Shown here: piece by piece, positions 34,132-42,593 of the stretch
Numbering within the stretch: the first letter of the stretch is position 1
How the letters are laid out: the number at the start of each line of letters is the position of its first letter
NCBI GenBank assembly: GCA_958413765.1
Contig: CATYVH010000009.1
Location: 1 to 62,481, forward strand
Reading direction: 5' to 3'
Source of the DNA: an uncultured Collinsella sp.
GTDB lineage: Bacteria > Actinomycetota > Coriobacteriia > Coriobacteriales > Coriobacteriaceae
Length of the DNA: 62,481 nucleotides
Notes under the pieces: model-generated
What the model was told of the DNA's origin: nothing
The model's database searches: none
What the model saw: the letters and a program-made list of their open reading frames with translations, nothing else
Made by a program: the position numbers and the translations under genes

Positions 34132-36411
34132 CTAGCAGCCCCCTTTCTCTTCAGAAACGACCATGACGGTACGCATGCCCTCTGTCTTTGACGAGAGGAC
34201 CTCCGAGCCCCAGGGGGACTCGATGGCCGTCTCGACGCCCTCGGGCACCTCGACGGCAACCGTGACCGCGCCGTCCGCGCGTTTCCACTCCACGCGCACC
34301 GCGCCCTTGCAGGTCTTCCACGTACAGGCAAAACTGTCCGTAGCGTGCGAAAGGTAGGGCTTGACCGTGAGCTTGTCGCAGCCCTGCGCGTCACGCGCAA
34401 CCAAAAGGCCACCCAGGCCCTCGTAGAACCACTGGTCGTAGCTCGAGAACATGGCATGGTCGCACGAGGCCAAAGGATCGTCGAACATCTCGATAAGCGC
34501 CCCGTTGCCGTCGGCGAGCATACCGAGCAGGCTCGGGTTCTCTTCGCGCAGCAGCCAGCGTTCAAGAAGCTCGCTGTAGCCATACTCCGCAAGCAGCCTA
34601 AAGGCAAACGAGGTCCCGAAGATGCCCGTGGTGAGCACGCAGCCTTCGGCCTTGATTGCACGCACCAGCGCGCCCACCAGCTCCGACCGGTCGCCCAGGC
34701 CGAGCTCCGCGGCAAACGCCCAAGACGTCTGGGTCCCATCGCCAAACGATCCGTTCTCGTGCTTAAAGCGATCGATGATCCGAGGCCGCAGCTCTGCGGC
34801 GGCCGCAGCAAAGCGCTCGACATCGCAGCCTAAGCGCTCCCCCGCCTCGAACACAAGGCCGAGCGCCCAAAGGATCGCACACCAGCCCACAAACTCCTTG
34901 TCGGGACTGCCGCTCGAGAAGCCCTGCGCAATCAGGCTGCCGTGGTCGCCCAGGCAGTGCGGGGCGAGCTCCGCCGCATCAAAGCCCAGCAGGTAGTCGC
35001 CAAAGCACTCGATGCCCGCCCACTCCCGCTCGAGCAGGTCGCGGCGCCCGCAGATACGATCTGCAACAAGCGCCAGATACGGATAGGCGATCTGCCACAT
35101 AAGCGGCCCCTCGCCATAGGCGGGACCGTTGGAGCCGATACCCATGAACGGCGCCGTCTCAGGGAGGCCACCGCGCTCCGTCTGGTCGCGCGCAAAATCC
35201 GCAAGCGTCTTGTCGATGAGGCCCGCGACGTTAAACGAGAACGTCTGGGACGCGGCGAGGGCCACCATATCGCCGCCGTAGCCAAAGCGCTCGCGCGCGC
35301 AGTCCTCAAACAGGCCGTGGTTGTTGTTGAGCTTGGTGCGGATCGCAGCCTCGTGCAGCCGCTCAAAGCGCTCGCAGCCCAGATCAAGCTTACCCACCTG
35401 CGCAAGGTCCGTATGCACGTAGGTCGCCACCGCCTCGATGATGTCGGCAGCAGACGCGCCCGTCACGCTCACGTAGCGGAACGAATGCCAGCAGAAGCGG
35501 TTCTCAAACTCGTTGACGCCCTCGTGGCAGAGCACCGAGTCGTGCTGCTCGGCCGGCTCGGGAGCGCCGGGGCCGCCGGGACACACGCCGCGCGGAGTCT
35601 CCATGCCGGCATAGCCCGCAACAGCCGTCCCTGTATAAGGACCGCCGTCGCGCCAGGTCTCGGAATAGAGAAGCTCGATGCGCGCACCTGTGTGAGCCGC
35701 CACGCGCATACGTAAAAATCCGGCGACGACCTCGCCAAAGTCGATGACCGTGACGCCCCCGTGCTCAAAAATCCGCGCGGGGCTTACGCTGCCCGCCCGC
35801 ACGCACGGCACCACGGGTGAAAGCTCAACAGATCGATCGCCGTCGTAGACCGTGACGGGGCATGGCGCAGCCTTTTGCGCGTGCTCTCGCAGGTCAAAGA
35901 CCTCTCCCAGATATACGTTATTGAACAGGAGGTCGCCCTCGCGCACACTCCACGAGGAATCGGTGGTAACGAGCACCTTGCCCTCGCCGTCGACGAGCCG
36001 TGCGGCCACGCGGGGCGTGCCGACCTCGGCCAGGCGCTCGCGCAGGTTGTACTTGCCAAACAGGCGTAAGGGCGAGGGGTTAAAAAAGCCGTTGCCGAGC
36101 TCGATCTGGATCTCGTTTGCACCCTCATGCAAAAGGCCCGCCACGTCGACCTTGTGCGCATAGACCTTTTTGGTGAAGTTGGTCCACCATCCGAGGAGCT
36201 CGGAGCCATCCGCGCGCTTACCGTTGATGCGCACGCGCGCATAGCCCAGCACCGCCAGCTCGAGCTCGGCCCGTGCGGGCACGCTTTCAAGCTCAAACGC
36301 CCCCATGACCACATGGTTTCGATATGTTTCGCCAAAAAAAGCCGACTCGGGCTCGTAGCAAAACGGCACACCTGCGATCCAGCGCGCCCCGTCCAATAAC
36401 GTATGCTCCAT
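34132..36411 (-). CDS. GH78 family alpha-L-rhamnosidase, intracellular
   Basis: A 759-residue glycosidase that should cleave terminal alpha-L-rhamnose. The N-terminal beta domain matches the rhamnosidase N domain (VRINGKRADGSELLGWWTNF, VDVAGLLHEGANEIQIELGN). A concanavalin-like domain comes next (VIDFGEVVAGFLRMRV, FCWHSFRYVSVTG). The alpha/alpha barrel carries DCARERFGYGGD, a variant of the family's DCPQRDERLGWTGD acid-residue block, and FGTSFAFRLLAEYGY. It has no signal peptide, so it acts in the cytosol on an imported substrate. Of two adjacent ATGs, the second (36411) is better spaced from GAGAGG. It lies between the PTS gene and the ene-reductase. Confidence 0.9.
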   Translation of the reverse strand: MEHTLLDGARWIAGVPFCYEPESAFFGETYRNHVVMGAFELESVPARAELELAVLGYARVRINGKRADGSELLGWWTNFTKKVYAHKVDVAGLLHEGANEIQIELGNGFFNPSPLRLFGKYNLRERLAEVGTPRVAARLVDGEGKVLVTTDSSWSVREGDLLFNNVYLGEVFDLREHAQKAAPCPVTVYDGDRSVELSPVVPCVRAGSVSPARIFEHGGVTVIDFGEVVAGFLRMRVAAHTGARIELLYSETWRDGGPYTGTAVAGYAGMETPRGVCPGGPGAPEPAEQHDSVLCHEGVNEFENRFCWHSFRYVSVTGASAADIIEAVATYVHTDLAQVGKLDLGCERFERLHEAAIRTKLNNNHGLFEDCARERFGYGGDMVALAASQTFSFNVAGLIDKTLADFARDQTERGGLPETAPFMGIGSNGPAYGEGPLMWQIAYPYLALVADRICGRRDLLEREWAGIECFGDYLLGFDAAELAPHCLGDHGSLIAQGFSSGSPDKEFVGWCAILWALGLVFEAGERLGCDVERFAAAAAELRPRIIDRFKHENGSFGDGTQTSWAFAAELGLGDRSELVGALVRAIKAEGCVLTTGIFGTSFAFRLLAEYGYSELLERWLLREENPSLLGMLADGNGALIEMFDDPLASCDHAMFSSYDQWFYEGLGGLLVARDAQGCDKLTVKPYLSHATDSFACTWKTCKGAVRVEWKRADGAVTVAVEVPEGVETAIESPWGSEVLSSKTEGMRTVMVVSEEKGGC

Positions 36412-36429
36412 CATGACCTCTCAAGCGAT

Positions 36430-36470
36430 TAACAGAATGGCGGTCCGCCACGCAGGACCGCCATTCTGGC
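36430..36470 (-). promoter_or_regulatory. Intercistronic hairpin between PTS and rhamnosidase genes
   Basis: AATGGCGGTC and GACCGCCATT pair perfectly (about 36436-36465) in the 80-base gap. No T tract follows, so it more likely stabilises the PTS mRNA segment than ends it. Confidence 0.6.
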
Positions 36471-36493
36471 TGGGGACGTTTGGCCTCGGCCGA

Positions 36494-38170
36494 TTATTTT
36501 TCGGCGCGCTTCTTGCCCAGATAGCTACCGTCATCGTGATAGGTAGCCATGGTGAAGATAAAGGCGATGACCATGATCACGGCAAGGGTGCCCAGGTAAA
36601 ACACGATGTTGGAGGTGTCGGCGCCCGAGGGATCCATAAAGGTGGGGATACCAAAGAGGCCGGCGCTGCCCATGCTGAAGGCATGGACGTTGAGAGCACC
36701 CATCACCAGACCGGCTGCACCGCTGAAGATGATGTTCTGAACAAAGAGGAACTTGCTGGGAAGCTGGATGCCGTAGAGCAGCGGCTCGCCCACGCCAAAG
36801 AACTGTGAGATCGTGGCCGGGATGGCAACGTTGCGGGTCTTGTCGCTCTTGGTGCGCAGGATAACGGCCAGGCCCTGAGAAACACCCACGAAACCGCCGA
36901 TGGAACCTGCAGCCATAAGCGGGTCGTAGCCCAGCATGGCGATGTTGTTGAGCATGATGGGGATAACGGCCCAGTGCAGACCGAACATAACGAGCGTGGA
37001 GAACGCGCCGCCCACGACGAGGCCAACGAGAGCGCCGCCCACGACGGGGATGTTGATGAGGGCCTCGGTGATGAGCGTGAGGACGCCCGAGATCATGGAA
37101 GCGACAGGGCCGATCACGAGATAGGTCGCAGGAGCCATGACGGCAAAGCAGAGGAAGGGCACAGCCATGGAGCGAATGAGCTGCGGAACGGCCTTGTTGA
37201 GCACGCCCTCGAGCTTAGAGGCAGCCCAAACGGCGATGAGGATGGGGATAACGCTCGAGGTGTAACCCGAAGCCGGAAGAATGACCGGGATACCCAGGAA
37301 GGTGTTGTAGAAGCTCATCTGGAAGGCAGTGCCCTCAAAGATGGTGCCCGCGACCTCGGCCGCCGAGGCAAGGTTGACCATCGAGGGATAGACGAGCGCC
37401 GCGCCGAGCGCCATGCCGAGGAACTCGTTGCAGCCGAACTTCTTGGCCGCGGTGTAGCCCAAGATAATGGGCAGGAAGTAGAAGAACCCGTCCGCGATGG
37501 AGTACCAGATCATATAGGTACCGCTATCGGCGGTGAGCCAGCCCATGGCGATGCAAAGAGCGAGCAGGCCCTTGATCATACCGGCGGCGGCAAGGGGCAT
37601 AAGCGTGGGAGCCATGCAGCCCGAGACCGTATCCATCAGCATGTTAAAGACGTTATGGCTCTTCTCGCCCTCGTCCTCGGCCGCATCGTCCTCAGCGACC
37701 GTGCCCACGCCCGGGACCTTGTACTCGCTCACGAGCTCCTCGTAGACATCGTCCACGGCAGCGCCGATAACGACCTGGTACTGGCCGCCGGCCTTCATGA
37801 CCTGGATGACGCCGTCAAGGTTGCCGATCGTCTCTTCCTGAGCGATCTTCTCGTCTTTGAGCGCAAAACGCAGTCTCGTGATGCAGTGGCGCACGTTCTT
37901 GATATTTTCGATACCGCCGACCCCTTTGAGGATCTCGCCGGCGAGTTCATGGTACTGACCCATGTGCTTACCCTTTCCGTGGATAAACGTACATTTGAGA
38001 ACCGAGGACGTGAGCTTGGCGCTCTCCACGCCCGCTAGGGCGCAGATCTCACTGAGCCTGACGGCGCTTGCGTCTTTGACTCTGATCTGCACGCCGCCGT
38101 CAAGCTCGATTACTGAGCTCACGTTAGTGTCGCCGCCGACCAGGGCTTTGATGGTCTCGAGAACATCCAT
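36494..38170 (-). CDS. PTS EIIBC sugar/glucoside permease with an extra inactive EIIB domain
   Basis: A 558-residue phosphotransferase permease of the glucose/beta-glucoside superfamily. Residues 72-150 are an EIIB domain with active Cys96 in NVRHCITRLRF. Residues about 175-550 are the membrane EIIC domain, including FGVGEPLLYGIQLP, the sugar-binding signature. Residues 1-70 look like a second EIIB (VGGDTNVSSV...VQIRVKD) in which the Cys position is Leu23. No EIIA domain is present, so a separate EIIA must serve it. It is the first gene of the rhamnosidase operon. The ATG at 38170 is preceded by AAGGAGAGG. I infer a rhamnosylated glycoside as substrate. Confidence 0.9.
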   Translation of the reverse strand: MDVLETIKALVGGDTNVSSVIELDGGVQIRVKDASAVRLSEICALAGVESAKLTSSVLKCTFIHGKGKHMGQYHELAGEILKGVGGIENIKNVRHCITRLRFALKDEKIAQEETIGNLDGVIQVMKAGGQYQVVIGAAVDDVYEELVSEYKVPGVGTVAEDDAAEDEGEKSHNVFNMLMDTVSGCMAPTLMPLAAAGMIKGLLALCIAMGWLTADSGTYMIWYSIADGFFYFLPIILGYTAAKKFGCNEFLGMALGAALVYPSMVNLASAAEVAGTIFEGTAFQMSFYNTFLGIPVILPASGYTSSVIPILIAVWAASKLEGVLNKAVPQLIRSMAVPFLCFAVMAPATYLVIGPVASMISGVLTLITEALINIPVVGGALVGLVVGGAFSTLVMFGLHWAVIPIMLNNIAMLGYDPLMAAGSIGGFVGVSQGLAVILRTKSDKTRNVAIPATISQFFGVGEPLLYGIQLPSKFLFVQNIIFSGAAGLVMGALNVHAFSMGSAGLFGIPTFMDPSGADTSNIVFYLGTLAVIMVIAFIFTMATYHDDGSYLGKKRAEK

Positions 38171-38247
38171 CGCAAACCGCCTCTCCTTAGGTCCCAATCC
38201 TTCAGGGTCGCTGCCGTGCACTGCATCGACCTCAAGAATAGCTGCAC

Positions 38248-38291
38248 AAAAAAGACCGGGCCAGAGGACTCCTAGAGCCTCTGACCCGGTC
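38248..38291 (-). terminator. Conditional terminator in the PTS operon leader
   Basis: Minus-strand stem GACCGGGTCAGAGG / CCTCTGGCCCGGTC followed by TTTTTT, located before the first gene. Its 5' arm overlaps the RAT sequence, the standard layout for LicT/BglG antitermination. Confidence 0.9.
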
Positions 38292-38317
38292 ATGCTTCCA
38301 AATGGAATAACAATCCC
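38288..38317 (-). promoter_or_regulatory. RAT (ribonucleic antiterminator) site for LicT
   Basis: The minus strand reads GGGATTGTTATTCC then ATTTGGAAGCATGACC. The left and right conserved blocks GGATTGTTA and GCATGACC of RAT sites are present with an inner TTCC/GGAA stem. Binding of LicT here would prevent the overlapping terminator at 38248-38291. Confidence 0.88.
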
Positions 38318-38359
38318 ACTGACGCCTTGTCTCCGGCGCAGCTTTTCTTTTCTGACGAC

Positions 38360-38389
38360 ACTATAACCTTTGCGATGAAACGTTTCAAA
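38360..38389 (-). promoter_or_regulatory. PTS operon promoter with LacI-type operator
   Basis: Minus-strand TTGAAA (38383-38388), 17-base spacer and TATAGT (38360-38365). The perfect dyad TGAAACGTTTCA (38376-38387) covers the -35 element, so a LacI-family protein bound there would block RNA polymerase. The transcript would start near 38353 and run straight into the RAT site. Confidence 0.85.
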
Positions 38390-38455
38390 TAACGTACCGG
38401 CAAACGGTAGCTTTTGCGCGGCAAACGGTTGAGACCCGTCGTTCCCCTTCAAAAT

Positions 38456-38516
38456 AATGGCCATTTCTGTCGATAAGAGGCCATTTTGGGCCTACTTAAC
38501 GACAGAAATGGCCATT
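38456..38516. repeat. Palindrome with AATGGCCATTTCTGTCG arms
   Basis: The 17-base arms AATGGCCATTTCTGTCG and complement are perfect, and an inner AGGCC / GGGCCT stem adds to the structure. It lies between the end of the rha operon and the PTS promoter and could insulate one from the other. Confidence 0.75.
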
Positions 38517-38551
38517 TTTGTTGGCGGGGCAGCTAAGGCTGCTGTGCGCAA

Positions 38552-38587
38552 GTGGACCTCCCGCATCAAAACAGGCGGGAGCTCCAC
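38552..38587 (-). terminator. Hairpin ending the rha operon
   Basis: GTGGACCTCCCGC / GCGGGAGCTCCAC, just after the stop of the isomerase gene. The T tract is poor, so termination may need the following palindrome or Rho. Confidence 0.6.
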
Positions 38588-38605
38588 CCAGCTGTGGCTA
38601 TAAAT

Positions 38606-40033
38606 CTAACGACAGACGACCTCGACGGGCACGTTGAGGATCTTAGCGACCTTAAGGATCGTGTCGGTCTGGCTGCCCAGGCAGGCGGCCATGTGATGGG
38701 TCGGGCCGGTCTCGTTCCAGCGGTTCATGAACTCACGGGCGCCAATCGAGAACTTCATGCGCATGTTTGTGTCACCGAAGGTAAAGATCGGGCCGTCAAC
38801 GTTCTCGCCCTCTGCAACCACAAACTTAAAGTTGCCGTCGCCGTCCTGCGTAATGCCCAGGAAGGTGATGGTACCGTGACCGGGATAGAACTGGGTGAGG
38901 TAGCCGCCGCCGGTTTTGCCATGAAACACGGGGACGACCTTGAGCGTCGGCTTCTTGGCGGTCGAGATATCGGCATCGCCAGAGCCGGAGTGACCGATGA
39001 TGACGATGTCTTCGGGGAAGTCGATGGAGTACATCTCGGAAAGCTGGCCGGTGCCAGAGATGGTCTTGAGGATGCTCATGGCGATGGCGACCTTCATATC
39101 GCCCTCGACCGCGCAGCTCGTGCCCTGCTTGATGAGCATGGAGAACGCCGGGATGAGCATGGAGTCGAGCACACCGGCCTGGCCCTTGGCATAGCCGTCG
39201 TAGTGGCTGGCGACCAGAGCGATCTCCTCGTCCTTGACCCACTGCTCAAAGGCGACGACGTACTTGGCCATCTCCTGGATGGGCTCGTCGGTGACCTTGG
39301 CACCGCCCTCAACGTCGAAGGTGTCGAGAATCTCGGCAGCCTTGGCGTCCACGGCAGCCTGGTCGTCGATGTTGTCGGCGATGGCCCACATCTTCTCCCA
39401 GTCAAACTGCTTGGTATAGAGGCCCAGACGATTGTAGAGGTTGGTCTCGTCGATGTAGAGGTCCATCATGCCCGGGTACGGACGGCCGATCTGGGCAATG
39501 TTGGTACGACGCAGGCGACGACGTACCTGGGCGGCACGGCACCACTGCTCGAGCTGCTCGGCCACAGCCGGGTCGCCACCCTCGACGACACCGGTCACGA
39601 CGGCATGACGCTTGCCGGCGCGGTTAAGGTCGGCCACGACCTCGCCGGGGGCGCCGCAGGCGTACAGATCGCCCAGCCACGTGGGGATGTCGGTGTTGGC
39701 GTAGTCGGGCTGGGCCTTCTTCTGCACGTTGACCACGACGACGGGCACGTCCAGGTCGCGCACGACCGGCAGCACGTTGTAGCTCGTGGCATAGGTGAGC
39801 ATCTGCAGGATAACCAGATCGACGTCCTCGGCGCGGAACTTGTCGCCGGCGACCTGGGCCTGCTCCTTGGTGGTCACCATGCCGCCGTCGATAAGCTCGA
39901 CAGTCGTGGGCAGCGTGGCCTTAAAGTCCTCGTACTGCTGCTCAAAATTGGGAACGAGCTGCGGGAACTGCGGAAGATAGGCACCGAGGGCGATCGAGAA
40001 AACGCCAACCTTGGCTTTGGTGTTAACGAGCAT
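38606..40033 (-). CDS. L-fucose/L-arabinose isomerase family enzyme, likely rhamnose isomerase role
   Basis: A 475-residue aldose-ketose isomerase of the arabinose/fucose isomerase superfamily. The C-terminal NETGPTHHMAACLG matches the family's metal-binding His block, and VGVFSIALGAYLPQFPQLV opens the N-terminal Rossmann-like domain. The catalytic region has ASHYDGYAKGQAGVLDSM and SCAVEGDMKVA, with the Glu expected to bind Mn2+. It is not RhaA or RhaI by sequence, yet it is the only isomerase in an operon with RhaB and RhaD; I infer that it converts L-rhamnose to L-rhamnulose. GGGAGG lies 5 bases before the ATG. Confidence 0.85.
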   Translation of the reverse strand: MLVNTKAKVGVFSIALGAYLPQFPQLVPNFEQQYEDFKATLPTTVELIDGGMVTTKEQAQVAGDKFRAEDVDLVILQMLTYATSYNVLPVVRDLDVPVVVVNVQKKAQPDYANTDIPTWLGDLYACGAPGEVVADLNRAGKRHAVVTGVVEGGDPAVAEQLEQWCRAAQVRRRLRRTNIAQIGRPYPGMMDLYIDETNLYNRLGLYTKQFDWEKMWAIADNIDDQAAVDAKAAEILDTFDVEGGAKVTDEPIQEMAKYVVAFEQWVKDEEIALVASHYDGYAKGQAGVLDSMLIPAFSMLIKQGTSCAVEGDMKVAIAMSILKTISGTGQLSEMYSIDFPEDIVIIGHSGSGDADISTAKKPTLKVVPVFHGKTGGGYLTQFYPGHGTITFLGITQDGDGNFKFVVAEGENVDGPIFTFGDTNMRMKFSIGAREFMNRWNETGPTHHMAACLGSQTDTILKVAKILNVPVEVVCR

Positions 40034-40212
40034 GATTTCCTCCCATGAGAAAAGTTGATGTTTGCAAGCAAGCGGGCGCGGCTGTTATCAGATCAGCGCA
40101 ACAGACATGTTTCCACCGCGCCCGCCTGCGGTTGCGCAGGGGGTGGGGCGAAGGTATGGAGCTAATCCTTCACCCCGAAGGTTGCTGCCACAGGGCAGCG
40201 GTATAAAGCGAA
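40034..40212 (-). other. Structured 180-base gap between transporter and isomerase genes
   Basis: It holds GCTGCC / GGCAGC (about 40178-40202) and a G+C-rich hairpin GCGCCCGCCTGCGG / CCGCAGG-like near 40120-40140. No gene or known riboswitch is recognised. It may separate mRNA segments of different stability. Confidence 0.4.
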
Positions 40213-41460
40213 TTACTCGGCGTCGTCGAACGTGTTGTAGCGCTCGCCATGGAATGCCCAGATAGCGGCGGCAAAGCCGATCAGGCACAGCAGCGACAGG
40301 ACCAGGAAGGCGGCCTTGTAGCCAGCCACGGCGATAAACGTGGCGGTGAAGGAGCCGGCGACGGCGCACAAGAAACGAGAAGAGAACACGATGGCGCCGT
40401 TAGCAGTGGTGCGCAGCAGCGTCGGGAAGCACTCCTGCATCCAGACCTTCAGGATGCCCTCGAAGGCAAAGGCAGCACCGATGCAGTAGAGCAGCTGCGT
40501 GGCGACATAGGTAACCGTCGAGGCGCCAAAGATCGGGAACATGAGGAAGCCGAGCAGGTAAAGCGCGGCGCCCATGTAGAACAGCGGCATACGTTTGTCG
40601 GTATCGACGAACTTCATAAAGACGAAGTCGAGGATGGCGCGGATCGGGTAGCAGATCAGGCCGATGGTGGACACGACGGAGATGGGCAGCGACACGACGT
40701 TGGCACCGATCCACGTGGAGAACTGACCGAGGGAGTTAGCCGGGATGTTGGTGCCGATGTAGAAGATGGCAAGGGCGATGAACGGCTTGGCGTACGGGCT
40801 CTTGAACAGATCGGAAATCTTACCCTGAGCCTGCTCGCTCACCTTGCCGGCAAGACGGTCCTCGTGGGCCTTAATCCAAACCGGGGACTCCGGAATGGTC
40901 TGACGGGCGACGAGCACCAGGATAGAGACCACAGCAAGCTGGGTGAACATGATCTGGCCGCCCAGATAGCCCCAGTCACCGACGACGGCGCCGATGCCCT
41001 GGGCAACGACAATGCCGACGACCCACAGGATATCCGAGAACAGCAGCATCTTGCCGCGCTTGTCATCGGGCGCTTCCTCGGCGATGGTCGCCAGCGAAAC
41101 CGGCAGGTCGGCGCCGACGCCCAAGCCCATCAGAATCTCGCCCAACAGCAGCAGCGGGAAGGTCTGGGCAAAGATCATGGTGAGGGCACCGATGATGAGC
41201 ATGCCCATGGTGACCGAAAAGACCGGCTTGCGGCCAAAACGGTCGCCCAGGCTGCCGCCCAGGATGGAACCGATGGCAATGCAGAAAGTGAGCGCCGCGG
41301 AAATCAGACCAAACTGACCGTTATCGAGGCCAAAGGTCTGCTGGTAAATGACCAGTGCCGTACCAGAAGAGATGATCGCGCACGAATCGATGTAGGACGC
41401 CATGCCCGAGACGACGGCAACCCACCAAGGGTTCACGTGGCGATTGCGAGTGTTTCCCAT
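40213..41460 (-). CDS. MFS sugar transporter in the rha operon
   Basis: A 415-residue major facilitator protein with twelve predicted membrane segments. The loop 2-3 signature GDRFGRKPVF and the ASYIDSCAIISSGTALVIYQ opening segment fit the sugar/metabolite porter group. ESPVWIKAHEDR lies in the central cytoplasmic loop, as in the sugar porter PESPRWL motif. The position inside the rhamnose operon suggests proton-coupled L-rhamnose import. I start at the ATG at 41460, 7 bases after AAGGGG. Confidence 0.88.
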   Translation of the reverse strand: MGNTRNRHVNPWWVAVVSGMASYIDSCAIISSGTALVIYQQTFGLDNGQFGLISAALTFCIAIGSILGGSLGDRFGRKPVFSVTMGMLIIGALTMIFAQTFPLLLLGEILMGLGVGADLPVSLATIAEEAPDDKRGKMLLFSDILWVVGIVVAQGIGAVVGDWGYLGGQIMFTQLAVVSILVLVARQTIPESPVWIKAHEDRLAGKVSEQAQGKISDLFKSPYAKPFIALAIFYIGTNIPANSLGQFSTWIGANVVSLPISVVSTIGLICYPIRAILDFVFMKFVDTDKRMPLFYMGAALYLLGFLMFPIFGASTVTYVATQLLYCIGAAFAFEGILKVWMQECFPTLLRTTANGAIVFSSRFLCAVAGSFTATFIAVAGYKAAFLVLSLLCLIGFAAAIWAFHGERYNTFDDAE

Positions 41461-41489
41461 TCTATTTCCCCTTACAATGTTTCCAAGCT

Positions 41490-41550
41490 GCCCAAACAGC
41501 AGCGATAAGGCGGCGGTTTCCACGAGCTCCCCAGCAACCGGAACCGCCGT
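41490..41550 (-). promoter_or_regulatory. Intercistronic hairpin after rhaD
   Basis: CGGCGGTTCC and GGAAACCGCCG form a stem just after the rhaD stop on the minus strand. It may adjust expression of rhaD relative to the transporter gene. Confidence 0.55.
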
Positions 41551-41562
41551 TTTTCTTACTTA

Positions 41563-42393
41563 TTAGTCAACGAATGCTTCGTTGATCTTGATACCGAAGT
41601 CGCGGCAGGTGTCCTTGAGGCCCTTGTCGCTAATCTTGTTGAGGAAGTCATCCGAACCACCGTTGGCAGCACGCGCGGCCAGGTAGATCTCGGCGGCCTT
41701 CTCGACGGTGTGAGCCAGGCCAAAGGTCGTGTCAAAGTCGGGACCGGCGGCGAACAGACCGTGATGAGCCCAGACGATGGTGTCGTAGGTCTTCATGAGC
41801 TCGGAGCTTGCCTCGGCGATGGCCGGACCACCGGGGACCATCCAGGGCACAACGCCCACACCGGTCGGGAAGACGACGACGCACTCGGTCATCATCTGCC
41901 ACAAGATTCGGGTGAAGGCACGGTCCTCCAGCGGCACCACGAAGGACATCTCGATGATGCCGGGGGTGTGAGCGTGGTAAATCACGCGGTCGGCGCCATC
42001 GGTACGGGCGGCGGCAACGCAGTGGTTCATGTAGTGGCTCTCGAACTCGCTGGTCGGACGGGCGCCGTCGGCGAGGCCCCACACAATGCGGAAGGCGTCG
42101 CCGGTCTCGTTGATCTCGACGATGCCGATGTTGGCGTGCGGATCCTCAAGAACATTGCGCATGTACTTGCCCGAGCCGGTGCTCACAAAGTACTGGCCGG
42201 CAAGATTCTCGCCGTGCACGCCCATCTTGACCCACTCGCGAGGCTCCTCAAAGAACGGCGTGGCCTCGGCGACCTCCTCGTCGGTCATACGGTAGGTGAG
42301 GTTGCCGCCGTTGCGCTCATGCCAGCCCTGCTTAAAGCCGTCATCGCACAAGCGGCAGAAGCCCTTGATAAACGCCAGATCTTCCATTGCCAT
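41563..42393 (-). CDS. rhaD: L-rhamnulose-1-phosphate aldolase
   Basis: A 276-residue class II (zinc) aldolase splitting rhamnulose-1-phosphate into dihydroxyacetone phosphate and L-lactaldehyde. Blocks WHERNGGNLTYR, VSTGSGKYMRNV, WGLADGARPTSEFESHYMNH and ECVVVFPTGVGVVPWMVPGG match RhaD closely and separate it from fuculose-phosphate aldolase. Zinc histidines lie in IYHAHTPG and WAHHGLF. I use the ATG at 42393, with GGAG 7 bases upstream; a second ATG follows two codons later. It is the second gene of the operon after rhaB. Confidence 0.95.
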   Translation of the reverse strand: MAMEDLAFIKGFCRLCDDGFKQGWHERNGGNLTYRMTDEEVAEATPFFEEPREWVKMGVHGENLAGQYFVSTGSGKYMRNVLEDPHANIGIVEINETGDAFRIVWGLADGARPTSEFESHYMNHCVAAARTDGADRVIYHAHTPGIIEMSFVVPLEDRAFTRILWQMMTECVVVFPTGVGVVPWMVPGGPAIAEASSELMKTYDTIVWAHHGLFAAGPDFDTTFGLAHTVEKAAEIYLAARAANGGSDDFLNKISDKGLKDTCRDFGIKINEAFVD

Positions 42394-42426
42394 TGTTTGT
42401 CTCCTCTCCGGGACCCGCAGGTCCAA

Positions 42427-42593
42427 TTGAAAAACTTAGGTAAGCCGATTGACGGCGGCGCGGAGCATGGGCGTCGTGTAGGGTCTCCGCGCCGTATGTC
42501 ATCGGAGAGAGCCGCTCGCGCCCGGCAGGAGTCGCTTGCCGCACGCGGGGCTGGGGGTAGGTGAAAGGTGAGTCGGGGCAGGCCCCGCCTCGT
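42427..42593 (-). other. G+C-rich gap between rhaB and rhaD
   Basis: Several short stems (GGCGCGGAG / CTCCGCGCC, and GGGGC / GCCCC near the rhaB stop) are visible. There is no gene and no recognised regulatory RNA. Confidence 0.4.
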
